This document shows, piece by piece, positions 25,814-33,744 of a DNA stretch of 64,000 nucleotides. The stretch covers positions 1 to 64,000 of the forward strand of contig CAYRHN010000017.1 of NCBI GenBank assembly GCA_964424115.1, read 5' to 3'. The number at the start of each line of letters is the position of its first letter. Positions within the stretch are counted from its first letter, which is position 1. Position numbers and translations under genes: made by a program. Source of the stretch: CAYRHN01 sp964424115. GTDB taxonomy: Bacteria; Chloroflexota; Anaerolineae; Anaerolineales; Anaerolineaceae. Below the pieces are notes generated by a model that saw only the letters and a program-made list of their open reading frames with translations, was not told where the DNA came from and did no database searches.

Positions 25814-26555
25814 TCACGCCCCCCTTCTCCAGCGCCTGGCGGTAGAAAGCCAGCAGACCATCCTGCGGCAGGGAAGCCGCCTGGGCCGTGTCGCGGATCT
25901 GCCCGCGGGTGAGAATATCAAAGCGCGAGGCCAGGTCAGCTGCCCGCGCCAGGTCGTGCGAGGTCATCACCAACGTGCGCCCGCGCACCGCCACCTGCCG
26001 CAGCACCTTATCCAGCATCTCGCAGGCATCCTGGTCCAGGCCGGTGTGCGGCTCATCCAGCAGCAGCAGTTCGGGGTCGTGCAGCACTGCCCGGCCGATC
26101 GCCAGGCGCTGCTGCATCCCGCGCGAGAAGGTGCGCACCAGGTCGCGCCGCCGGGAGGATAACCCCACCATCTCCAGCACCCGGCTGACCTGCGCCTCCA
26201 ACCCTTCCACGGCGTACATCCGCCCGTAGAAGCGCAAATTTTCCTCGGCGGTCAGGTCGCCGTACAAGAGCGGCATGTGCGACACCACCCCCAACCGGCG
26301 GCGCACCGCCGCGGCCTGGTGCGGCAGCTTATACCCGCCCACCATCACCTCTCCCAGCGAGGGACGCGAAAGTGACGAAAGGATGCGCAAGAAGGTGGTC
26401 TTTCCGGCCCCGTTGGGACCCAGCAAGGCCACAAATTCGCCCGGCTGCACCTCGAAGTTCAGGTCGCGCAGCACCACCTTGGGGCCAAAGCGTTTGAACA
26501 GCTTGCGCACGCGGATCACCGGCGCGCTGGCTGTGCTGGCGTCATTCTCCGGCAT
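25800..26555 (-). CDS. ccmA: ABC transporter ATPase CcmA
   Basis: CcmA hydrolyses ATP to release haem-loaded CcmE from CcmC. The 251-aa protein has Walker A GPNGAGKTT (46-54), the signature FSRGMQQRLAIGRA in place of the usual LSGGQ, Walker B LLLLDEP and a downstream switch His (TSHDL). It overlaps ccmB downstream and the membrane protein gene upstream by 14 nt each, so the three are translationally coupled. Confidence 0.92.
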   Translation of the reverse strand: MPENDASTASAPVIRVRKLFKRFGPKVVLRDLNFEVQPGEFVALLGPNGAGKTTFLRILSSLSRPSLGEVMVGGYKLPHQAAAVRRRLGVVSHMPLLYGDLTAEENLRFYGRMYAVEGLEAQVSRVLEMVGLSSRRRDLVRTFSRGMQQRLAIGRAVLHDPELLLLDEPHTGLDQDACEMLDKVLRQVAVRGRTLVMTSHDLARAADLASRFDILTRGQIRDTAQAASLPQDGLLAFYRQALEKGGVNGKA

Positions 26556-27756
26556 CTTCGTCCTTCAACAGGCGCACGCACTCCTTCAATTCAGCGCGCC
26601 GCCGCTCATAAACGGCATCTTCGATCTCCCCGGAGTTATGCAGATCGTCCAGGGCTAAGATCGAATCCAGCAGGTCGTCCATCTCCTGCGCCGGCTGGGC
26701 ATCCACCGCCAGGCTTGCGCCGTTCCCGGCCTCAGCCAGGTCGCGCTTGCGGCGAATGAGGAACCAGGCCGCCAGCGCCGCCAGGGCCAGTCCCAGCCCG
26801 ATCACCCCGATCCATATCGGATTGAATTGGGAAGAAGACGCGAATGTAAAGCGCAGTACATTCTCCGCAGCCAGTTCGCTGGAGGTGTAGACGTGCATCT
26901 TGGTGCCGTCGGACATGGTGCGGTCGCCGCTGTCGGACAGGGCCGTGCCGGAGACGCTCAGGGCCGGGTCGGTCACCATAATGATTGCCTGGCGCACCGG
27001 CATATGCACCGGCAGGGCAAATTCATCCCCGTTCTTATAAGCCAGTTTCATCGTATAAAACATCTGGTAATTGCTGCCGGGCTGGACGCTGGCGGTATCC
27101 CCAAAACCGTCGTCTGTCCCCACCAGCGTGGTCGTATCGTTCATGTCCGAGAACTGCAAGTTGGTAGCCCCGGCCGGAATGGCAAAGCGCAGCACCGGCT
27201 TTCCGGCTTCTGCGGCGCCCACCACCCGATCCATAGGATTATTGATCACATACCAGAGCGAGACCTGCAGCACGCCCTCGCTGACCGGCTCCAGGATCAC
27301 ATGCAGGCGGGTGGCTTCCAGCTTGGATGTGTCGGTGGAGGCTTCTGCCAGGGTGAAGGTTAACTCAACCACATCTCCATTCCGGATGGGATTGCTTTCG
27401 GTCCCCAGCATGCCCTGGTCGGAGATGAAATCCACGCCCTCATAGACAATGTAAGCGGCAAAGACGCGCCCCTCGGAAAGCGGCACGCCCTCAAAGCGGA
27501 AGGAGCCGTCGACCTGCACCGGAGCGCGCCCGTTCCACAGCAGGACAAAGTCGCTATTATAGGCTTCCAGCACCACTTCCAACCCGTCCGGCAGGGGCTG
27601 CTCCGCAGACATGCTCACTCGCCCGGCAAAATCCGCCGCGCCGGTGACCTGCGGGGTGGGCGCAGGGGTTTGGGCCCGGGCCGGGCTGGAGCCAAGCGCC
27701 AGTCCCCCGGAAACAACCAGCAAAATGATGATGAAGAACACAGCAAAACGGCGCAC
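26542..27756 (-). CDS. Uncharacterised exported membrane protein within the ccm operon
   Basis: The 404-aa product starts at a GTG with an AAGGAG site. It has a signal peptide (to about ARAQTP), a large extracytoplasmic beta-rich part, one membrane helix near 320-342 and a short cytoplasmic helical tail (ILALDDLHNSGEIEDAVYERRRAELK). The tail resembles the segment found in the next zinc-ribbon protein and in CcmI-like proteins. The position between the two ccm halves suggests an accessory role in haem delivery or apocytochrome handling. I cannot assign a family name. Confidence 0.8.
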   Translation of the reverse strand: MRRFAVFFIIILLVVSGGLALGSSPARAQTPAPTPQVTGAADFAGRVSMSAEQPLPDGLEVVLEAYNSDFVLLWNGRAPVQVDGSFRFEGVPLSEGRVFAAYIVYEGVDFISDQGMLGTESNPIRNGDVVELTFTLAEASTDTSKLEATRLHVILEPVSEGVLQVSLWYVINNPMDRVVGAAEAGKPVLRFAIPAGATNLQFSDMNDTTTLVGTDDGFGDTASVQPGSNYQMFYTMKLAYKNGDEFALPVHMPVRQAIIMVTDPALSVSGTALSDSGDRTMSDGTKMHVYTSSELAAENVLRFTFASSSQFNPIWIGVIGLGLALAALAAWFLIRRKRDLAEAGNGASLAVDAQPAQEMDDLLDSILALDDLHNSGEIEDAVYERRRAELKECVRLLKDEDAGE

Positions 27757-27779
27757 AGGAGCTCCTTAGTAAGTTTGCA

Positions 27780-28280
27780 TCAGAGGGCCGCGCCGCACTT
27801 GGGGCAGAAACGGTCTTCTTTTGCCACTGGCCGGCCGCACTTGGGGCAGAAGCCGGAGGATTTGTCCGCGCCGGGGCGGCCTGCACGTTCACGCAGTTCG
27901 CGGCGGCGGGCAGCGATCAACTGCTCGATCTCATCGCCGGCCGCAGATGGCCGGGCCGGGGCAGGTTTTGCGGGCTGGGCGGCCGCCAGTGCATCCAGCT
28001 TGCGCAGCACATCCGCGCCTGCCAGCACCAGCCGCGCGCGTTGGGCCGGGTATTCTTCCGGGCTGGCCTTGCCCATCGCCTGGTCGAAATCCAGATCGGC
28101 TAAGGCATTCAAGATGCGGTCTTTGTCGGCCAATAACGCCGAAACCTGGTGGTCGGTGCGTTCCGCCTGACGGGCCAGCAGCGGTTGGGTCTCAAAACGC
28201 CGGTCAAAAAATGGGCGGCTGATGAATACGCCCACCAGGAGCGCCACCGCCAGGATCAATAATATTGCGCCTAGGTCCAT
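27780..28280 (-). CDS. CcmI-like membrane protein with C-terminal double zinc ribbon
   Basis: The 166-aa product has one N-terminal membrane helix (MDLGAILLILAVALLVGVF). A helical segment with LADLDFDQAMGKASPEEYPAQRARL follows, which resembles the CcmI/CycH membrane-proximal motif. It ends with FCPKCGRP...FCPKCGAAL. The ATG at 28280 has a GGGAAGGGAG site; the reading frame continues further upstream into ccmG but that part is spurious. CcmI normally binds apocytochrome with TPR repeats, which are absent here. Confidence 0.8.
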   Translation of the reverse strand: MDLGAILLILAVALLVGVFISRPFFDRRFETQPLLARQAERTDHQVSALLADKDRILNALADLDFDQAMGKASPEEYPAQRARLVLAGADVLRKLDALAAAQPAKPAPARPSAAGDEIEQLIAARRRELRERAGRPGADKSSGFCPKCGRPVAKEDRFCPKCGAAL

Positions 28281-28293
28281 AAGCTCCCTTCCC

Positions 28294-28863
28294 TTATTTT
28301 CCGGCCAGTAGCGGATCAATCGCGGCGCGAATTTCCTCGTAAGAGGTGAACTCGCCGCGCAGGATGAAGGCCAGGCGGCCTTCCTGATCGATGATATAGG
28401 TTTCCGGCACGCCGGTGACGCGGAAGATGCGCCCAATGCGTTCGCTGTAATCCGGGCCGTTGGTGTAGCTCACCGCAAACTTATCCATGTATTCGTGTGC
28501 CTTCGGCTCCACATCCTTCCAGTTCACGCCCAGAAAGACCACCTTACCGTTATCCTGGTAATACTGCCAGGCTTGCTCCAGGTAACCAGCCTCGTTCTCG
28601 CACGGCACGCACCAGGAAGCCCACACATTGACCAGCACCACCTTGCCGCGCAGGTCTTGCGTATTGATCTGCTCGCCTTCGAAAGTGGTCAGGGTGAAGT
28701 CGGGCACCACCTGCCCTTTTTGAACGGTGGCATTCACATCCATCAACCGCCAGGCCAGCAATCCCACAAACAGGATTACCACCACATAGATGGCAATGAA
28801 CTCCCAGCGCAGCCATTTGCTGCGGGCGGGTTTGGGCGGAATGGGGGGTTGGTTTTGGGTCAT
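28294..28863 (-). CDS. ccmG: Thiol-disulfide oxidoreductase CcmG (TlpA/ResA-like)
   Basis: The 189-aa protein has an N-terminal membrane anchor (about 19-40) and a thioredoxin-fold domain with the active site WASWCVPCENE (C85, C88), plus the later cis-Pro segment GVPETYIID. It should reduce apocytochrome CxxCH disulfides outside the membrane before haem attachment. Strong GAGGAGA site; located between ccmH and the CcmI-like gene. Confidence 0.92.
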   Translation of the reverse strand: MTQNQPPIPPKPARSKWLRWEFIAIYVVVILFVGLLAWRLMDVNATVQKGQVVPDFTLTTFEGEQINTQDLRGKVVLVNVWASWCVPCENEAGYLEQAWQYYQDNGKVVFLGVNWKDVEPKAHEYMDKFAVSYTNGPDYSERIGRIFRVTGVPETYIIDQEGRLAFILRGEFTSYEEIRAAIDPLLAGK

Positions 28864-28896
28864 GGTTCAGTTTCTCCTCATTTCGGCGGCATCGGC

Positions 28897-29457
28897 CTAC
28901 CGGCGGGCTTTCTTACGGGTTTCCAATTCCGCCTCCAGGCGGGCAATATACGGATCATTGGCAGGCAGCAGCGGTCCGGCTGGCGCGCCCGGCGCAGCCG
29001 GCTTGGAATTCCACGAGAGCAATTTGCTGGCGGTTACCACCACCGCCGCCAGGATCGCCACCCCAGGAATAATATAGATCAACGGGTTGGGCGGAACCGG
29101 CAGCACCTGGTCGCCGTACAATTGCAGGAAATACATTTTAATCCGGTCGGCGCTCCAACCTTCGGCCAGTTTCTGTCGGATCAGTTCGCGCCAGTCGGCG
29201 CAGGACTGCGTGCCGCACACATCCAGCGGCACATTGCTGCACACCGGGCAGTATAACCCGCGTGCCACATCATTCACCTGGTCGTCGCTGATCCCGCTGG
29301 TATCTACGGTGGGGGTCGGGACCACCTGGGTGGTCTGGGGGGTGGGGGTTCCTTGCCCGGTCTGCGCGTACACCGGCGCCGCCGCGGTCAGGGCCGCCAG
29401 CGCCAGCGCCGCCACAGCCAGGAATATCGCAATAATGAATATTTTCTTCGGTTGCAT
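28897..29457 (-). CDS. ccmH: Cytochrome c maturation protein CcmH/CcmL-like
   Basis: The 186-aa product has a signal/anchor at 7-30, a Thr/Pro linker and the CcmH core LYCPVCSN (C70, C73). It then has ADWRELIRQKLAEGWSADRIKMYFLQLYGDQV and a second membrane helix near 130-150. Two extra cysteines (C81 and C86 in DVCGTQSC) follow the redox pair and are not in the standard CcmH loop. I chose the ATG at 29457, with AAGGAA upstream, over an ATG six codons earlier that has no ribosome site. Confidence 0.88.
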   Translation of the reverse strand: MQPKKIFIIAIFLAVAALALAALTAAAPVYAQTGQGTPTPQTTQVVPTPTVDTSGISDDQVNDVARGLYCPVCSNVPLDVCGTQSCADWRELIRQKLAEGWSADRIKMYFLQLYGDQVLPVPPNPLIYIIPGVAILAAVVVTASKLLSWNSKPAAPGAPAGPLLPANDPYIARLEAELETRKKARR

Positions 29458-29478
29458 CGGCTGAATTTCCTTCATAGA

Positions 29479-31497
29479 TCAGGCGGATTCCCGCTTGGGC
29501 CAGGCCGCTACCAGCGTGCCAAAAATAAAGACCAGCGTGCCGACCCACAGCCAGCTCACCAGCGGGTTGTTGTACACCTTGAGGGTCACGGCAGAGTCGG
29601 ATATGTTCTCCCAGTTGACCAGGATGATATACAGATCGTCCGATAACGTGGCGCGCGTCCCTGGCAGGGTGACCGTTTGCATCGTGTCGAAATACAATTC
29701 GGTGCGCGGGGTGATCCGCCCCAGGTTAACCCCATTGCGGGTCACGTCGATCTTCGCCTCCACGGCGTTGTAACCCTGCGAGACGGTGTCGTCGATGAAA
29801 TCCAGCCCGCGGTAGGTGAGCGTATAGCCTGCCAGTTCCAGGCTTTTGTCCTTTTCCACCCGCCCCTGTGTCTGGGTCTGGAACATTTCGATCCCGATAA
29901 TACCCAGCGCCATCAGCACCACGCCCAGATGGATGATCATCCCGCCGTAGCGGCGCCGGTTCAGCCCGGCCAGACGCCAGAGCGCCGTGGGCAGCGGCTC
30001 GCCGGCATTCTTGTGGCGCAGCCACACCCCCCTGCCGTACTCAAAGAGGGTCAGCAGCCCGGCCAGGGCCACCCCCCAGATCGCCAGCAGCGAGGCAAAG
30101 GTGAAAATACCGGTCAGCCCCACGCCAATCACCAGCGCCAGCGAAAGGCCCAGCGGAATCCAGGCCGTGGCACCCAGCGAGCGGACCATGCTGCGTCCCC
30201 AAATAGAGAGCGGCGCCACGCCCATCAGGATCACCACCGCCAGGAAGAGCGGCCCGGCCGTGCTTTCATAATAATCCGCGCCGACCGTGGCGCGCACCCC
30301 GGCAAATAATTCCGAGATGATCGGATAGAACACCCCCCAGAAACAAACTACCAGAATGCCCACAAAGAGCAGGTTATTGAGCATGAAAAGCGACTCGCGC
30401 GATAGCAGCGAGGTCATTTGCGTCTCCCCGCCCAGCGAACTCCAGCGTCTCACCACCAGGCTGACCGAGAAGAGCATCATCAGCGCCACAAAGATCAGGA
30501 AGGTCAGCCCGATCTTGCTGTCGCTGAAGGCATGCACCGAGGTCAGCAGCCCGGAGCGGGTCAGGAAAGTGCCCAAAATAACCAGCAAGTAGGTGATGAT
30601 GACCAGGATCAAATTCCAACGTTTGGCCAGGCCGCGCTTCTCTTGCAAGACAACCGAGTGCAGCAGAGCCGTGCCGCTGATCCAGGGCATCAGCGCCACC
30701 ACCTCCACCGGGTCCCAGCCCCAGTAGCCGCCCCAGCCCAGCACGTCATACGCCCAGCGGCTGCCCAGCACCAGGCCGATCGAGAGAAACAACCAGCCGG
30801 CCAGCGTCCAGCGGCGCGTGATGCGGATCCAGCGGTCGTCGCTGCGCCCGGTGATCAAAGAAGCTACCGCAAAGGCGAACGGGATCACCAGCGAGACAAA
30901 ACCCAAATACTGCATGGGCGGATGGAAGACCATCCCCCAGTGGCGCAGCAGCGGATTAAGCCCGGAACCATCCGGCATGCTGAACGGCACCGCCCCGGCA
31001 ACCGGCGCAAAGGTGGCCACGGTGCGCACCCCGCTGGGCAGTTCCCAGATGCGCGCAAAGGGATTATCAGCAAAGACCGACAGGCCCACAAAGAAGGCCA
31101 GCGTCACCAGCGAGACTGCGATCACCCAGGGCTGGAATTCGCGGTCGCGGTTCCACTTGCGCAGGGTGACCGCCGAGGCAAAGCCCGACATGGTCAGCGA
31201 CCAGAAGACCAGCGAACCGGACTGTCCGCCCCACAGCGCGGTAACCTTCAGATACGTGGGCATGCCGCGGCTGACCACCTCATAGACGTAGCCTACCTCA
31301 AAGTGGTCGTTGACCAGCAGGTAGATCAGGCTGAGGGCTGCCAGCAGCAGCAGCGGAAAGGTGAGCAGCATGGCCAGGCGCGCGCTTTCCACCCAGGCCA
31401 GCGAATTCTTGCGCGCCCCGAACACGGCGGCAAAAATCCCGTACAGCGCCACCACAAAGGTCAGCGCCAGGATACCAAAACCAAAATCTGGGATCAT
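29479..31497 (-). CDS. ccmF: Haem lyase subunit CcmF
   Basis: CcmF is the membrane synthetase that attaches haem to CxxCH motifs. The 672-aa protein has about 14 helices and the WWD signature WGGYWGWDPVEVVALMPW at residues 255-272, with HWGMVFHPPMQYLGF at about 186-200 providing a haem-ligating His. A large C-terminal extracytoplasmic loop precedes the last helix. It lies 21 nt before ccmH and 15 nt after ccmE. Confidence 0.95.
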   Translation of the reverse strand: MIPDFGFGILALTFVVALYGIFAAVFGARKNSLAWVESARLAMLLTFPLLLLAALSLIYLLVNDHFEVGYVYEVVSRGMPTYLKVTALWGGQSGSLVFWSLTMSGFASAVTLRKWNRDREFQPWVIAVSLVTLAFFVGLSVFADNPFARIWELPSGVRTVATFAPVAGAVPFSMPDGSGLNPLLRHWGMVFHPPMQYLGFVSLVIPFAFAVASLITGRSDDRWIRITRRWTLAGWLFLSIGLVLGSRWAYDVLGWGGYWGWDPVEVVALMPWISGTALLHSVVLQEKRGLAKRWNLILVIITYLLVILGTFLTRSGLLTSVHAFSDSKIGLTFLIFVALMMLFSVSLVVRRWSSLGGETQMTSLLSRESLFMLNNLLFVGILVVCFWGVFYPIISELFAGVRATVGADYYESTAGPLFLAVVILMGVAPLSIWGRSMVRSLGATAWIPLGLSLALVIGVGLTGIFTFASLLAIWGVALAGLLTLFEYGRGVWLRHKNAGEPLPTALWRLAGLNRRRYGGMIIHLGVVLMALGIIGIEMFQTQTQGRVEKDKSLELAGYTLTYRGLDFIDDTVSQGYNAVEAKIDVTRNGVNLGRITPRTELYFDTMQTVTLPGTRATLSDDLYIILVNWENISDSAVTLKVYNNPLVSWLWVGTLVFIFGTLVAAWPKRESA

Positions 31498-31512
31498 AGA
31501 AAGGGCTGCCTC

Positions 31513-31992
31513 TTAGTTGATTGGGGTCTCTTGGGGAATGGCTTCCTCGTACTTGGAAGGGCACTTGAGCAGCAGCTCGGTGGCGTAGAATTTGCCGTCC
31601 TCGCCCATCCGACCGGTCATGATCGCCTGCGCCTCGTTCTTCAAAAGGTCGGGTTTGGCCCCGTAATACACCACCTGCAGGCGGGAGCGGGTGGGGTCAA
31701 GGGTAGCGTTGTGCAACGCCTGCCCCATGCCGCCTTCGGCTTCGATCTGTGCATTATCGCCTGGCACATTGACCACCGTGAAATTGATCTCCAACGTATC
31801 CGGGTTGATCGTGATCGTATCGCCCAGCACCGCGCCGGAAACGCGCAAATCCTTACCCATTACATCGCTGCCCCTGGCGAGGATCTCGTCAATCGTCATG
31901 TAATATTGGGTGTTGGCGCTCAAGGAAGATACCATTAAGAAGATGATCGCGCCCGCAATCAACAATCCGCCGATCAAGAACTTGGTTTGCAT
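31513..31992 (-). CDS. ccmE: Haem chaperone CcmE, Cys-type (CxxxY)
   Basis: CcmE carries haem from CcmC to CcmF. The 159-aa protein has an N-terminal anchor and an OB-fold beta-barrel domain. The usual HxxxY haem-binding motif is replaced by C144-PSK-Y148, as described for Desulfovibrio and archaeal CcmE. It is the first gene of the ccm cluster, so its promoter should lie in 31993-32196. Confidence 0.92.
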   Translation of the reverse strand: MQTKFLIGGLLIAGAIIFLMVSSLSANTQYYMTIDEILARGSDVMGKDLRVSGAVLGDTITINPDTLEINFTVVNVPGDNAQIEAEGGMGQALHNATLDPTRSRLQVVYYGAKPDLLKNEAQAIMTGRMGEDGKFYATELLLKCPSKYEEAIPQETPIN

Positions 31993-32196
31993 AAATGCAC
32001 TGGCCTCCGGTTAACAGGTTTGAAGGGAACCGCTTGCGTGCTGGGCAGGCGCCCAGTCGGATTTCTTGCATCGAAAATGCACACCCTTATTTTGTCATAT
32101 TCAGATTAAGAGAATCTGAAATTTGTGCAAAATGGAACAAAGTGATAAATCACCTTATTCGATGCGAATTGTCATCAATTATATCAGAAACCCCGC
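31993..32196. promoter_or_regulatory. Intergenic region upstream of ccmE
   Basis: This 204-nt region should hold the ccm promoter and the end of the lipoprotein transcript. I see no confident promoter, terminator or gene in it. Confidence 0.3.
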
Positions 32197-32559
32197 TTAT
32201 TTGACTTCGCGTTGCAGTACCTGCACTTCGTCCCCGCTGGTCAGGGTCAGACTGTCGCCGGCCACCTCCCAGGTCATGCGGATCGGATCTTCTCCCGCGT
32301 TCCCCACCAGGATGGTCTGGTCGTCTAAAAATTCAAAGGTTGTCTCCAGGTACACCCCTTCCGAACCGAGCAGTAGCTTCCCGCCGCGCTGAAAATCAAA
32401 GACCAGATCGGCCTGCGCCTTGGGATCTTTGTAAATCCAGCGCCCGTAGATCAAATCGCGCGGCCCGCCAGGCTGCGGGGTAGGCGAAGCGCAGGCGGCC
32501 AACCCCAACAGCACGGCAAACAATCCGGCCAGAAGAGCGGTTCGAGCAAAAGATTTCAT
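32197..32559 (-). CDS. Small lipoprotein, paralogue of the 33.1-kb lipoprotein
   Basis: The product (about 120 aa) has a lipoprotein signal (LGLAAC) and a compact beta-rich domain (LIYGRWIYKD...LVFDFQRGGKLLLGSEG...TFEFLDDQTI...MTWEVAGDSLTLTSGDEVQVL). This matches, block by block, the lipoprotein encoded at 32769-33125. Of two tandem ATGs the second (32559) is better spaced from GAGGTGA. The fold looks like the lipocalin-like domains of small exported proteins. Function unknown. Confidence 0.82.
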   Translation of the reverse strand: MKSFARTALLAGLFAVLLGLAACASPTPQPGGPRDLIYGRWIYKDPKAQADLVFDFQRGGKLLLGSEGVYLETTFEFLDDQTILVGNAGEDPIRMTWEVAGDSLTLTSGDEVQVLQREVK

Positions 32560-32711
32560 CATTTCACCTCAGCCAAGATTCTACTATAAATCAACGTCAA
32601 TTCGGGTGAAAGGGAAAATAATCGACCATGGCAGCCCACCCCTACGGGAATGATTGCTCCCTGCCTCTCAAGGTGAGATGACTGCTCCAATTCACGTCCG
32701 GCGTAATTCAT

Positions 32712-32746
32712 AAAAAAATCCCCCGGATGTGTCCGCATCCGGGGGA
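32712..32746 (-). terminator. Rho-independent terminator after the 33.1-kb lipoprotein gene
   Basis: A stem of at least 10 bp, CCCCCGGATG/CATCCGGGGG (32720-32729 with 32736-32745), is followed on the minus strand by a T run (complement of 32712-32718). It lies 23 nt after the stop at 32769. Confidence 0.92.
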
Positions 32747-32768
32747 AGGACGTACAAGAATTACAAAA

Positions 32769-33125
32769 TTACTTAACGCGGGTCAAGGTTTGAGCCTGGC
32801 CATCGGCGGTCAGGGTCAGGGTATCGCCTTCGACCTTCCAGTCCATGGTGGTGTCGGTGCCGCCAAGGGCTTCCATGCCGGTCAGCTTGATCGTGTCGTC
32901 ATCGACAAATTCGTACTTCATATCGACGGACATGCCGCTCACGCCGAGGGTCAGGGTGCCATCTTGCTTGAACTCGAATTCCATGGTCATGCCACTGGCT
33001 TCGTCAGCGAGGCTCCACTTTCCGTACAGGGCAGCCCGGCCGGAAGCGCCGCCGCCACAACCCAGTGCAGAAAGCAACAGGATCATAGCAATGAAGGCGC
33101 TCAAGATACGCATAGTTTTGGTCAT
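32769..33125 (-). CDS. Small lipoprotein of lipocalin-like architecture
   Basis: The 118-aa protein has a lipobox (LLSALGC) followed by GGG and a beta-rich domain with LYGKWSLADEASGMTMEFEFKQ, KYEFVDDDTIKLTG and MDWKVEGDTLTLTADGQAQTL. It is a paralogue of the adjacent gene, and the two probably arose by tandem duplication. A strong AAGGAGA site precedes the ATG, and its own terminator shows it is a single-gene unit. No enzyme motif seen. Confidence 0.85.
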   Translation of the reverse strand: MTKTMRILSAFIAMILLLSALGCGGGASGRAALYGKWSLADEASGMTMEFEFKQDGTLTLGVSGMSVDMKYEFVDDDTIKLTGMEALGGTDTTMDWKVEGDTLTLTADGQAQTLTRVK

Positions 33126-33306
33126 CTTATCTCTCCTTAAAAAAGTAATTTAATGGGTGTCAACATGAGGTCGGACTCCCTCACGTAATTACGAAATATT
33201 ATAAACCTACCAATAAATTAAATCAACCTGAGAAACCTTAAAAAATCATATCCTATCAGATGGGACGCCCGGCCCATTCTGCCCACCTTCTTTACACACC
33301 TTTCCC

Positions 33307-33735
33307 TCAGGGCTGCACCACCACCAGCGTGGCCGTCATGCCCTCTTCCAGGTCGCCGGGCAGGCTGCTTACGATCTGATATTCGCCAGGAGCCGCCGGA
33401 GCGGTAAAGGTCAGCGTTGCCCCTTCTCCCGCCGCCAGCGCCGCCTGGTAATAAATTTCTTTCTCGTCGGCTGCGTCGAAAGGCGCCTCGGCCGGTGATG
33501 CCATGATGGTGAAGTCGTGCGGCGCCGCGCCGCTGTTGGAGAGGGTCAGGGTGATCTGCTCCCCGGCCGGGACGGTGATGCGCTCCGGGCGGAAGGCAAA
33601 CTCGCCCATGCTCATTTCCACCTCGGTGGAGCCTTTCAGGATCTCCTCCTGTACGCCGAGCCCGGGAAAGCCAATGCAGCCGCCAAACATCATGCAGGCA
33701 GCCAGGGTTGCAAACAATATCAGGCGTTTGAACAT
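33307..33735 (-). CDS. Cupredoxin-like lipoprotein lacking copper ligands
   Basis: The 142-aa product has a lipobox (MFGGC) and a cupredoxin-type beta-sandwich. Of the four type-1 copper ligands expected in this family, the first His (H73 in APHDFTI) and the Met (M133) are present. The usual Cys and second His of the C-x-x-P-G-H loop are S123 and D128 (SSLPGD). It therefore probably does not bind copper in the classical way. A GGGAGG site precedes the ATG. It lies 9 nt after the elp3 frame on the same strand and may be co-transcribed with it. Confidence 0.82.
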   Translation of the reverse strand: MFKRLILFATLAACMMFGGCIGFPGLGVQEEILKGSTEVEMSMGEFAFRPERITVPAGEQITLTLSNSGAAPHDFTIMASPAEAPFDAADEKEIYYQAALAAGEGATLTFTAPAAPGEYQIVSSLPGDLEEGMTATLVVVQP

Positions 33736-33744
33736 ACTGCCTCC

